Assembly: GCA_030704615.1 (NCBI GenBank)
Contig: CM060733.1
Span: 34,784,001-34,848,000, forward strand
Direction of reading: 5' to 3'
Length of the DNA: 64,000 nucleotides
DNA from: Takakia lepidozioides
Taxonomy: Eukaryota; Streptophyta; Takakiopsida; Takakiales; Takakiaceae
A program made the translations under genes and the position numbers. Below are positions 25,340 through 36,801 of the stretch, piece by piece; position 1 is the stretch's first letter; each line of letters begins with the position of its first letter. The notes beneath the pieces were generated by a model. The model saw only the letters and a program-made list of their open reading frames with translations, did not search any database and was not told the origin of the DNA.

Positions 25340-26055
25340 TAGTCCCAAGCTTGCATTACACCGGCCATGGGCGACCGCTTCAGCTGCCATCGCCCATACA
25401 AACAGTATACGGGGCGACCGCTTCATTGGTCCCCGGTTAGACAGAACACAGACCGCCAGCCGATTTTAGGACGATACCACCACAGTGGTGTCAGTGGTCA
25501 AGGAAAGGCTATACATGTACAGGGGATTGATTTCCAGGCAATACCTCTGCAAGGATGTACAATGTGAGTGACGGACTGTGCATCTACTGTGTGCATGAAA
25601 CAGCGATCTACCTCTACAGTGATGTAAGCAGTGAATGACAGACTATACCTTTACTAGTGTATGAACGAGGGCAGCGATTTTCAGGTGATACCTCTGCAAG
25701 GATGTATGATGTGAGTGACCTCCTTTGGCTCTAATGTGAGCATGAAACAGGGATATGATAGATTTTCAGGTAGTACCTCCACAAGAATATACGATATGAT
25801 GGACACACAAAATCATTCCTCGAAACACTCATAATGGGCGACTGCCGAAGTAATCCGCCGCTGCAACGATATCATGGGTGCCCCCCTCCGCGGTCCGCGG
25901 TCGGCCTCAAGGGTCGTCCGGTTTGACAAGATAATGGGCAACGAACGTGGCGGTCGCCCGTTAGGTCCAGAAAGGACATGGTGCCCCCGAACTGGCAAAC
26001 GCGGCCACCGTGGCGGTCGGTGGATATGAGAAGGGCGGTCGCCTCATCTGCTCTT
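25340..26055. repeat. Insert between PPR fragments with tandem and inverted motifs
   Basis: This stretch is unlike its PPR flanks. Near its ends it has GGGCGACCGC (25369) and GGGCGGTCGCC (about 26035), an inverted pair. Inside, a unit near CCTCTGCAAGGATGTA-TGTGAGTGA recurs around 25545, 25690 and, weaker, 25775. The ends are GC rich. It may be a small non-autonomous element inserted in the duplicated PPR tract, but no clean terminal repeats or target duplication were found. Confidence 0.4.
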
Positions 26056-26059
26056 TTAG

Positions 26060-26500
26060 TTTCCTCAATTTTTCAATCTCTACCACGAATGCATGCTCCT
26101 GGTTGTTGACCTAAATGCCCTGGCTACTTTCTCACATCTCCTCCATTTTTCTCACCTTTTCTTTATCATCCCACCTGCCAGCTACAGCATAGATGTTTGA
26201 TAGCAGCTCAGAAGTTGGCGCATGCTGTGGATCCAACTTAATGAGGCATTTTGCGAAATGTTCTGCCCACTCCACGTTGCCATAAATTCTGCAGGCACCA
26301 AGCGAGGCCCCACACCGAGCATCTGGCTCAATTGGCAGTCTTCTGATGAAGTATTCTGCCTCATCCAATTTACCTCCACGGCTGGGGAGATCCACCATGT
26401 AGCTGAAGTGGAAAGACATTTGAAATAGACATGAGGCCTCCGATCATGCATTCTCTCATCAATGCAAACTCTTCTTCTGCAAGTTCATCTTGTGCTGGAT
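26060..26500 (-). pseudogene. PPR E-domain fragment
   Basis: The minus strand encodes DLPSRGGKLDEAEYFIRRLP, GASLGACRIYGNVEWAEHFA and [20 protein letters not shown], the region after the last PPR repeat. It diverges more from locus 1 than the neighbouring copy at 24.5-25.2 kb and resembles locus 2 in places (WDDKEKVRK). Stops follow at about 26130. No DYW follows directly. Confidence 0.75.
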
Positions 26501-26798
26501 CACTCCAAAGAAATGTCCAACTGCCAAGCTTTCCTCAATCTTTGTGTATCCCCCTGGTCGACCTGTTTTGGAGTAAAGTTTAAAGTTATCTCGTAAGCTC
26601 TAAACTCCATTGCAATAAGGTCTATTGCTGTAACTTCAGCTGCTGTGATTTTACTCAAATTAAGTTGATCACTGTCTGCAGCTAAAAGTGGAGTAATACC
26701 GTCACCTTCACTGACCCAAGAATGTCCTCTGAACTGAAACAAAATGATGACCATTTTCCCTGGAGGTCTCGCACTTTCTTTCGCGGAAGTTGCCTGTT

Positions 26799-27035
26799 TC
26801 ACCAGTAATCGCCACAAGAACAAACTCCATTTTGGAAGTGGTGAAAACGGTTGGCATCCCGTACTACAACTGCTCGCTCAACTATCTTTGAGATGAACTT
26901 GGTGGCAGTGTGGCAGTCACCACACACTCGAAGGTTCTTGATGATGCGGATAGGCGTCCCAGGGGGCGTACTAATCAGCCCAAAAGCAATGGCCAGCTTC
27001 TCACTGTGGTAGCAAAGAGAAGTCCCCTTTTGCTC
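26799..27035 (-). pseudogene. Orphaned in-frame DYW domain downstream of a premature stop
   Basis: Directly after the TAG at 27036-27038, the same frame stays open for 78 codons and contains [14 protein letters not shown] (HxE zinc/catalytic motif), [14 protein letters not shown] (CxxC) and the end CSCGDYW-stop. All conserved residues of the cytidine-deaminase-like DYW domain are present. As written, the domain is not translated from locus 1 unless the stop is read through, removed, or is a base error. Confidence 0.9.
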
Positions 27036-30000
27036 CTACTCCACATCATGCAATACAAAGCTTGTGTCAGGCATGTACCCGGCCTCTTTCATCAGCTCAG
27101 ACAATCTCTTCAGCTCGACGTGGATTTTCTCAATGTGTGGATGCAATTTGTCTTCTGCAACAAATGTATGTATCTGGTTGTTGATCTCAATTGCGCTGCG
27201 ACCTGGCTTGTTTCTCACACTTGTGTCCTCCATCATTTTTCTGATCTTCGCTTTATCTTCCCACCTGCCAGCTGCAGCATAGATGTTTGAAAGCAGCACA
27301 TAAGTAGGGGCATGCTGTTGATCAGACTCCAGGAGGCGATTCGCCGCACGTTCTGCTACTACCACATCTCCATGAATTCTGCAGGCACCAAGCAAGGCTC
27401 CCCACACCGAAGCATCTGGCTTTATTGGCATTTTCTTGATGAAGTCCTCTGCCTCATCCAATTGTCCTCCACGACCAAGAAGGTCCACCATGCAGCCAAA
27501 ATGCTCCACAGCAGGAGAGATCCCATAACATCGACTCATGGAATCAAAATAGTGACGGCCTTCATCCAGTAGGCCCCCATGGCTACATGCAGAGAGAAGA
27601 CATATGAATGTGACACCATTCGGATTCAAGCCTTCCTCTTGCATGTGTTCAAATAGTTGGAGGACCTCCCTCCCACACCCATGCTGGCCATATCCTGAGA
27701 TCATAGCATTCCATGAGACCACATCATGCTGAGCCATATTGTCAAACACTTGCCGTGCATCCTGCATCCTTCCACATTTTGCGTACATGTCAACAAGGGC
27801 AGTCTCCAGTATAGTATCAGGCGCAATTCCAGCTGCGGTGATATCAGCATGGACCTCTTTGCCTTTTCCGAGTGCAGACAGGCTGGCACACGCATTGAGA
27901 ATGCAAATGAATGTCACCTTGTCGGGCATGACCCTTTCCAATATCATTTGCTCATAGATCTCTAAAGCCTCCCTACCACACCCATGTTGACCATAGCCTG
28001 CAATCATTGCACTCCAGGAGACCACATCTCGTTGGGCCATATTGTCAAATACGTCACGTGCATCCTTTACACTGCCGCATTTGGCATACATGTCCACAAG
28101 GGCAGTTTCCACAACGATCTCTGGCACAAGTCCAGCTTTAACGATGTTAGCATGGACCTCCTTGCCCTTTTCAAGGGCTGCTAGACTGGCACACGCATTG
28201 AGAACGCAGATAAATGTCACCCTATTAGGCATAACCCCTTCCTGTATCATTTGCTCATACATCTGGAAGGCCTCCATACTATATCCATGCTGAGCATATC
28301 CTGCAATCATCGCATTCCATGATACCACATTTCGTTGAGCCATTTTGTCAAACACAAGCCGTGCATCCTTAATGCTCCTGCATTTTGCATACATGTCAAC
28401 CAGGGTACTCTCCAAAATGATATCTGGCTTGATTCCACTTTTTATTATGTCAGCATGAACCTCTTTGCCCTTTTCCAAGGCTCCTAGGCTGGCACAAGCA
28501 TTGAGGACAGAAATGAAGGTGACCTTGTTGGGCGTTACTCCTCCCTGTATCATTTGCTCATAGAACTGAAAAGTCTCCCTACCATACCCATTCTGAGAAT
28601 ATCCCGCCATTATGGCATTCCATGAGACAATGTCTCGTTCGGCCATTTTGTCAAACACTTGCCGTGCATCCTTTACGCTTCCACATTTGGCATACATATC
28701 AGCAACAGCAGTCTGCAGGATGACATCTGGCACGATCCCTGCTTTGGTTATCTCAGCATGGACCTCTTTGCCCTTTTCCAGGGCTCCTAGGCTGGCACAA
28801 GCAGTGAGAAGACAAATGAAAGTCACTTTATTAGGCATTAACCCACCCAATGTCATTTGCTCATAAATCTCAAAAGCATCTCCACCACACCCATGTTGAG
28901 CGTATCCTGCGATCATTGAATTCCATGAAACCACATCTCGTCGACTCATATGGTCAAATACCTGGCGCGCATCCTTTAAGCTCCCACATTTGGCATACAT
29001 ATCAACAAGGGTGTTCCCCAGGATGGTGTCTGGCACTATTCCACTTTTTCTGATATCAGCATGGACCTCTATGCCCTTTTCGAGGGCTCCCAGGCTGGCA
29101 CACGCATTGAGAACACAAATGAATGTGACCTTGTTGGGCGTTGCCCCTTCCCAAAGCATTCGCTCATAGATCTCCAAAGCCTCCCTACCACACCCATGCT
29201 GAGCGTATCCTGCAATCATGGCATTCCACGAAATCACATCTCGTTTAGCCATATCGTTGAACACTTGACGCGCATCCTCCACACTCCTACATTTTGCATA
29301 CATGTCAACAAGCGCAGTCTCTAGGATGATATCTGGCACAATTCCAGCTTTGATCATGTCAGAATGCACTGCTTTGCTCTTTTCCAGGGCTCCTAGGCTG
29401 GCACATGCCTTGAGAACAGGAATAAACATGACCTTATCAGGTGTCACACCTTCCCGTTGCATTTGGTCATAGATCTCTAAAGCCTCCCTACCACGCCCAT
29501 GTTTGGCACATGCTGTTATCATTATAGTCCATGTAAACAAATTTCGTTCAAGCATCCGCTCAAAGACTTGGCGTGCGTCCTCCACACTCCCACACTTGGC
29601 ATACATGTTGACAAGGGTGTTATGTAGAAAGATGTTTGGCTTGAATCCACATTGGATAATGTGTGCATGTACCTGCTTTCCCTTTGATAGATCTTTCATG
29701 TTGCTGCACTCCTTTAAGACAAAAACATAAGTGCTGGAGTCTGCATGAATGCCTTCTTGATTCAGCACATTCACCGCCTCGTTTAGTTGCCCTGCCTTAC
29801 ATAGCATCCTCACCTGCTCACAAGTGCCAAAAGAGTCTCCGTTGACTCCCTCTCTTTCACTAACATCCCTGTTGCCGATCAAATGCTCACCACCCAACTG
29901 GGCTTGATTTAACCCCATCCTGCATGGATCAAATCTCTCAGATACAGACCTTTACATACCTTTAAAGATGAGGCCTCAAATCCATAGATACTCTGACAAG

Positions 30001-31230
30001 ATATTTCTGCATGAGGAAAGGCTCCCTGCTAAGAATTAACAGATTTACAGGGCTACTGCAGTCGTCTACTTTAAATTTAAACGGTACCAATTATATATTT
30101 GAGTCATAACTCTTAACTCCTCATTTGACCATACCAGGTATATTCTTGGCTTAGAGCTGCATTGACAGAACCATCACCAGATTGTGCTCCGCCTTGGCCA
30201 GAAAGCTCTGAATTCACCCAATGTGGGTTTGACACCCCCTCACTCCAAAGGACCTCATTTTTGTGCTTCTGTGTGAGGTCTGGTAATATTGGGCTTCTCT
30301 GCAAAAAGCACCAGCGAGGGGAGTTCAGCTACTTCAAACTTCATCATGCCAGCTGAAGCCACGAGCCCTTCTAACAAACTCTTTGACATCGTAAATGAAT
30401 AACTCACCTTATTAAACCTGTAGTCACACCACTGTGGATGATGTGGCAAGAACTCCTGCCAAAGCTGTTCCTTGCTCATCACATGGCCTGCATGAACGAA
30501 AAGAACAAGTACCTTTAACAGATCCTACTCATCTGGATCTTTAGGAAAGAGAAAATTGAGAACACAGCCAATGTTTAAACAGCTGTCCCCTCTTCATGCT
30601 CAGTCAATTGATGGGCCTTTGTCTATTCTTAAGCATATCTTCCTTCTCACTATTTTCATGGGCTCTATGAGGTGCTGATCAAAGCACTCCGAGTTAATGG
30701 TGAATTGGGAATCCTTACCAGTGCCAGGTCGACTTATTCTACGATGCTAGTATGGACTGTCATAACTCTAGTCTTCCCTCTGTGTGCGCCCATGCCCTTA
30801 CACAAGGAGTGTGTGACGGGTAGTCCAACCACAGCCACAGTGTCGCATCTGCGTTGGATTCGATCCCTATAACATTCAACTATCACGAATGATATTTCAC
30901 AGATACGGAGTATCGTACAGGGCTATGGCGGCAAGCAAGCCAAGTACATATGTACCTGTCTCTATCGCTCACGCAATGGAATGGCAAGGGAACAAAAAAG
31001 ACAGCAGAAGGAGCTCAGCGAATGAGGACGAAGGTGTCGATTATACCCACATTCCTCTACAGACCAGTTATGACCATACAGTGGAACTTCTTGGAGGAAG
31101 ATGGGTGTAGTTTCTGCTGAGAACGACGCACGGAATGAAGAGATCCAAAACAACCACAGGCACAGCGATGCCTGTCTGTACCTTTCTGCGGGTTCCCTGC
31201 ATGCTGGGGTGGTGTCGTAGCCATCGCCAT
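27036..31230 (-). CDS. PPR locus 1: predicted PDF motif-PLS PPR fusion, DYW cut off by a stop
   Basis: Predicted organellar RNA-binding protein. Exons: 31182-31230 (MAMATTPPQHAGNPQK), 30408-30487, 30135-30298, 27036-29919; phases agree and give about 1058 aa. Exons 2-3 encode a PDF motif (LWQEFLPHHPQWCDYRFNK, then RSPILPDLTQKHKNEVLW). Exon 4 alone is 960 codons with seven ~101-residue PLS units ([27 protein letters not shown]), then E/E+ motifs (GACRIHGDVVVAERAANRLL) and HDVE-stop. The stop lies before an intact DYW domain. The PDF motif has lost the usual WWDN (here WCDY) and PDF (here PDL) residues. If exon 3 is not spliced at 30135 the frame stops at 30113 (MRS-stop). Translation could instead start at ATG 29918. 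The start exon is the least certain part. Confidence 0.75.
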
Positions 31231-32857
31231 TGCCAGCTCCACAACCTGGCAGTCTAATCGACTGCATGTGAGGCTTCCACTCTTCCAACGGTCGTGGCCA
31301 TGACCTCCCTATGGTGTTCTCGTGAACTACTCTTGAAAGCGAGTAACACTTGCTCATCATTTGAACTTCCCATTTGACCCAGTGCTCGAATGTCGAACCA
31401 TTGAAAGAAAATGTCTATCTATGTGGATAGTAGCGAAGGTGTATGTTTCCTTCCCTTGTTGTAGATGATGCCTTTCAAGAATTTTCGCCTTACACATTGT
31501 AGCAGATTCTAATGAGCTGAAAATACTTGCGTCTGTTGCTTGCCTCCTTTCCTTATGCATTCGTGGCCGTCTGTTTGAGCCAGCAGAAATTGTTAGTTGA
31601 TCATCTGAACTTGTCAACAAGGCCGACTGGTCGACTATGCATGGCCCGGCTTTCCATGGCTGTAGACTGCATTGACATAGTACAAATTACTATGAAAAAA
31701 AACCACCTACCAGCTCTTGGCTTGCTCCCATCTTCTCAATTCACAGGCGTGGAGTGTGCACGAAATGGTCGTAATTTGCAGATACCCTGACGTCTTGTGA
31801 TCGCTCCGATTTCTATCCTCATCGGATCCATCGGAGTAAGATTTCTATAATAGGAAGGCATTGAAATCCGAGTATCACAAAACCATCTTTAAAATTTCTG
31901 CACAGAACTTTTTCTTGACACACTTTCATGAAGAATTGCATTTTGGTCTCAGTCTGGTTTTCCCGCAAGGACTGATGCTGATTTTTCCATTGTATACTGG
32001 AGGCCAGAGAAAGTCATTTGGAACTTCCTTTGGAAAAACCCTAAACCTGACCATGGAAAGCTGTGTGCCCATACTAAACTGCTCCATGTGCTGGCACTCC
32101 ACCTTTTCTCTGTACGACTGATTCAGCATAGAATCTTCATACGTAGTACACGAACAACCCACAGACAATAAATCAAAGCTATAAACCTCTACAACACCAT
32201 AGCTACAGCACAACTGAGATTGTTGGTCAGACAAGGTGTTGGAGGTTGGAACAATTATTAGGGGTTGTAGTGATAACTTTACCTAGAAGTAGATTTCTGG
32301 AGGCTGAGCTGGTAGGAAATGCTGAGTTGAGAAAGCAAAGGATCTCTCACCCATGAAGAATTAACCTAACAAACCTAGACTACCTCACCTCTCGCATCAT
32401 CAAACATGAGCAGGTAAGCAGCATTCAAGCTATTATACAAACAAATCCTGCAGTCACTTGTGTTTGCAAGTGGCTATTATAATCTGTTTCAGAACTGTAG
32501 TCTCTTTAATTTGGAGTAATCAATTATAGACCTCTCCAGCAACTCGTTGCAGTTAGTGGCCATCCTCAATCATTCAGAAATCCCCTTGTTAACTTGTTCT
32601 GGTGCAGAACAAGGGGATAACTCTTTGTGTGTCACTGTCTATTGCACCTTTGTCAACAACTACTCTGCAGAACTCTCTCACTGCGTCTTGAGATGATCAC
32701 ATTTCACTTCTCATCATCATGATGCGCAGCTCACAGAACTGATTCTCATCAAAGTACACTATCCTTTTGTTTCACTACCTACTTGTTTACAAGAAGATGT
32801 CGACTGTTGACCCGGTCCACCCATGACATGCATTGGCTTTCAAGCACTTGAAATGAA
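31231..32857. other. Intergenic, between PPR loci 1 and 2
   Basis: Contains the upstream region of locus 1 and the 3' flank of locus 2. Longer frames (30962-31360 minus, 31861-32121 plus) have no recognisable domain. An SSB/OB-fold exon, which typical OSB proteins carry before the PDF motif, was looked for here and not found. Confidence 0.4.
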
Positions 32858-35800
32858 TCACCAGTAATCACCACAAGCGCAAACCCCATCTTGGAAGTGG
32901 TGGAAACGGTTGGCATCCCGTACAATGACTGCTCGTTCAACTATCTTCGAGATGAACTTGGTGGCAGTGTGGCAATCACCACACATCCGAAGGTTCTTGA
33001 TGATGCGGATAGGCGTCCCAGGGGGTGTGCTGATCAGCCCAAAAGCAATGGCCAGCTTCTCACTGTGATAGCCGAGAGAGGTCTCCTTCTGCTCCTCCTC
33101 AACATCATGCAATACAAAACTCGTGTCAGGCACATACCCCACCTCCTTCATCTGCCCAGACAATATCTTCAGCTCAGCATGGATTTCCTCAATTTGTGGA
33201 TGTGAGGTATCCTCTACAATGAATGTATGCACTTGGCTATCCACCTCAATGCAGCTGCGCCCTGGCTCCTTTCTCACACCCCTGTCCTCCATCATTTTTC
33301 TCACCTTTTCTTTGTCGTCCCACCTGCCAGCTGCAGCATATATGTTTGATAGCAGCACATAAGTTGGGGCATGGTGTGGATCGCACTTGAGAAGGGATTT
33401 TGCCACACACTCTGCCAATTTCACATTTCCATGAATTCGGCAGGCACCAAGCAGGGCCCCCCACACTGAAGCCTCTGGGGCGATTGGCATGTTCTTGATG
33501 AAATGCTCTGCTTCATCCAACTGCCCTCCCCGGCCAAGAAGGTCCACCATGCAGCCAAAATGCTCCACTGTAGGAGTGAGGCCATGGTCTTTGCTCATGG
33601 AATCAAAGTAGTGACGGCCTTCATCCACTAGGCCCACATGCCTACATGCAGAGAAAAGACATATAAAGGTGATGGCATCAGGCTTCAACCCATCCTGTTG
33701 CAGTTGCTCAAATAGATGGAGGGCCTCCCTACCATAGCCGTTCTGAGCATATCCTACAATCATTGCGTTCCATGATGCCACACTTCGTTGAGCCATACCG
33801 TCGAATACTCGAAGCGCATCCTTTATGCTGCCACATTTGGCATACATGTCAGCAAGTGCAGTCTCCAGAATGATATCTGGGCCAATTTCAGCTTTGCTAA
33901 TGTCAGCATGGACATCTCTTCCCTTTTCCAGAGCTGAGAGGCTAGCACATGATTTGAGAATGCACAGGAAACTGACCTTGTCTCGCATGACACCTTCCTG
34001 TATCATTTGCTCATACATCTTGAAGGCCTCCCTACAAAACCCATGCTGTGTATATCCTGTGATCATCGCATTCCATGAGACTACATTCCGTTTAGCCATA
34101 TTGTCAAATACTTGACGTGCATCCTTTATGCTCCCGCACTTGGCATACATATCGACAAGCGCAGTCTCCAGAATGATATCTGGTGCAATTTCAGCTTTGA
34201 TGAAGTCAGCATGGACCTCTTTACCCTTTTCCAGATCTCCAAGGCTGGCACACGAGTTGAGAACACAAACGAACGTAACCCTGTTGGGCGTTACTCCTTC
34301 GCCTATCATTTGCTCATAAACCTCAAAAGCCTCCCTACCACTCCCTTGCTGAGCATATCCGGCAATCATTGCACTCCAAGAGACCACATTTCGTTGAGCC
34401 ATACTGTCGAACACTTGCCGTGCATCCATTACATTCCCGCACTTGGCATACATGTCAACGAGGGCAGTTTCCAGAATAAGATCTGGTGCAATGCCAGCTT
34501 TGAGGATGTCAGCATGGACATCTTTACCCTTGTCGAGGAATCCTAGGCTGGCACAGGCATTGAGAACGGAAATGAATGTGATTTTATTGGGCATGCCTCC
34601 TTCCTGTATCATCAACCCATAGATCTCCAAAGCCTCCCTTCCACACCCATGCTGAGCATACCCTGCGATCATCGCACTCCACGAGACCACATCTCGTTTC
34701 ACCATCTTGTCAAATACTTTCCGTGCATCATCCATGTTTCCACATTTGGCATACATGGCAACCAGGCCAGTCTCTAGGATTACATCTGGCAGAATTCCAG
34801 CTCTGATGATGTCAGCATGGACACCTGTACCCTTCCCGAGGGCTCCTAGGCCAGTACATGCATTGAGAATGCAAACAAATGTGACCTTGTCGGGTGTCAG
34901 CCCTTCCCGTATCATTTGCTCATAGAGCTCAAAAGCCTCCCTACTATGCCCATGCTTGGCATATCCCGTTATCATTATCGTCCATGTAAACAAATTTCGT
35001 TCAGGCATGTTCTCAAACACTCGGTGTGCATCCACCATGCTCCAACACTTGGCATACATGTTGACAAGGGTATTGAGTAGAAAAACGTTGGGCTTGAAAC
35101 CGCTTTCGATAATGTGAGTATGTACCTGCTTTCCTGTTGCTAAATCTTTCATTTTAATGCACTCTTGCAAGAGAAAGACGTAAGTATTCGAGTCTGCCTG
35201 ACTGCCTTGTTGGTTGAGAGTGTCCAATGCCTCCTTCAGTTGTCCTGCCTTAAATGGCGTCCTCATACATACAGAGGTGCGGCCAGAAGAGTTATCAAAC
35301 CTACCACGAAACTGTGGCTGATTCAGCCCGGCCATCCTGCATGTTTGAAAAGTTTTAGCGACGAAACATTTACAGTCAATCTATACATGGTATATCTCAA
35401 AGCTCCTAGATAAAACCTGGGGGTCAAGCTCCTTCCTATATGTACAAAAACTATTCCAGTCATCTGTTTCAAAGGTAGACTCTACCAATTCGATCTGTCT
35501 AAGTTGACACCCTTAAATCATCATTGAAGCAATACCCGTTGTATACTTGACCTGAAGCTCCATGGTATACATCAACATTGAAACAATCACCAGATTTTGC
35601 TCGAGATTGTAGTATTGCAGATAGCTCTGCTTTCACCCAAGGAGGGTTTAACCAGCTCTCAATCCAAAGCACCTCCCTTGTACCCTTATGTCTGAAATCT
35701 GGTGAGCTTGGACTGATCTGTGGAAACCCAGTAATGTGCAGCTGAGCCACCATAGCGCCAATGACAGCCTTGCATTGACAAGGTTACACCCACCAGATCC

Positions 35801-36569
35801 TGGAATCTTTCAACTAACAGGCTAGAACCCTGAGCAACCTACTCGTGAAAAACCACATCATAGCAATTCGCTATTGATGCTGCAGGACAAAGAATGAAAG
35901 GTGATAAAATGCAGTCCACGAGACATCGTCGTACCAGCTTCACTCAGAAGCCGCCTTGACAAACTCTTTCACGTCATAAATGACAATAGCCTGACCTTGT
36001 CAAATCTGTTGTCCCACCACTGTGACGTATCTGAGAAGAACTCTATCCAGAGCAGTTCTTTGATCATTGCTTCCCCTGCGTGCAAGAATTGTAAATGCAT
36101 GAGAACCGATGAAATCGCCTCAGTCTATTGACCTGGCTCCTACTGAGAAGTGCAAAAAGGGTAACCCCTCGAACTGCAGCAATCCATGAAATAAGCAACT
36201 CTCACACTCTCTCGCCTGCAATGAGTGTAAAGGAGACATATACATGATCGATAGACCCGGATCGGTCAAGGACATACACATCGCTTCGACGGACAATATT
36301 TAGAAGACCCAAAAGAACACACAACGAGTGACATGTCTGTCTGTACCTTTCTTCGACATCCCTGCAGACTTGGGGAGCGTTACAACCATGAATTGCACGG
36401 GACTGGGCCCCGGCATTCGTAAGGTGGATGCCCGTTTCAGCTCGACAGCCTTGCCCTTCATTCCGCCGCATGATGCGAGGCCTCTCGCCCTTTCAATGCA
36501 AGAAGAAGACAAGCCGTTGGGCAAGGCATCTGCCTGCGCCCTCAGAAGAGTACCCCTGCACAATGACAT
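32858..36569 (-). CDS. PPR locus 2: predicted PDF motif-PLS PPR-DYW fusion protein
   Basis: Predicted organelle C-to-U RNA editing factor with an added PDF motif. Exons 36347-36569, 35996-36075, 35536-35717, 32858-35336 join in phase (introns 271, 278 and 199 bp) to about 987 aa. Exon 1 is a basic/Ser-rich leader from [12 protein letters not shown], a likely targeting peptide. Exons 2-3 encode a textbook PDF motif: [15 protein letters not shown], then [20 protein letters not shown] and [11 protein letters not shown]. Exon 4 has five PLS units, E/E+ motifs and a complete DYW domain: [14 protein letters not shown] (HxE), [11 protein letters not shown] (CxxC), CACGDYW at the end. Exon 4 starts one base before its ATG (CATGCAG acceptor). 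Without the 35536 donor (CGG/GTATTG) the PDF frame ends at 35499 and the PPR would be translated alone (825 aa). Confidence 0.82.
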
Positions 36570-36801
36570 ACTCGAAAGACGAGCAGCGGGATGCAATGGG
36601 AAGAAGCGTAGAGAAGCTCTGAACAGAATCTCATAGCGGATTGGATGCCTTAACGGCAACGACCATTTCCTTTGTAAACACCAGTTTACACATTCTTAAT
36701 GTGTTCGTATTCGATACTTGACAAAACGCATAGATGACGGTTACCTGCATCAGTTTGTGAATTCTGTATTTCCCCTTTGAAGATGATTCAGAAGATGACT
36801 A
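36570..36801. promoter_or_regulatory. Upstream region of PPR locus 2
   Basis: Only ~230 bases separate the predicted ATG from the next repeat element, so the promoter is short or extends into the element. No TATA box was assigned. Confidence 0.3.

Noticed and set aside
27064-29845. Many plus-strand frames opposite the PPR exons
   Set aside because: They are antisense shadows of the 303-base PPR units and repeat with the same period.
30113-31360. Separate OSB gene with its own OB-fold upstream of PPR locus 1
   Set aside because: No OB-fold sequence was found, and exon phases join leader, PDF exons and PPR exon directly.
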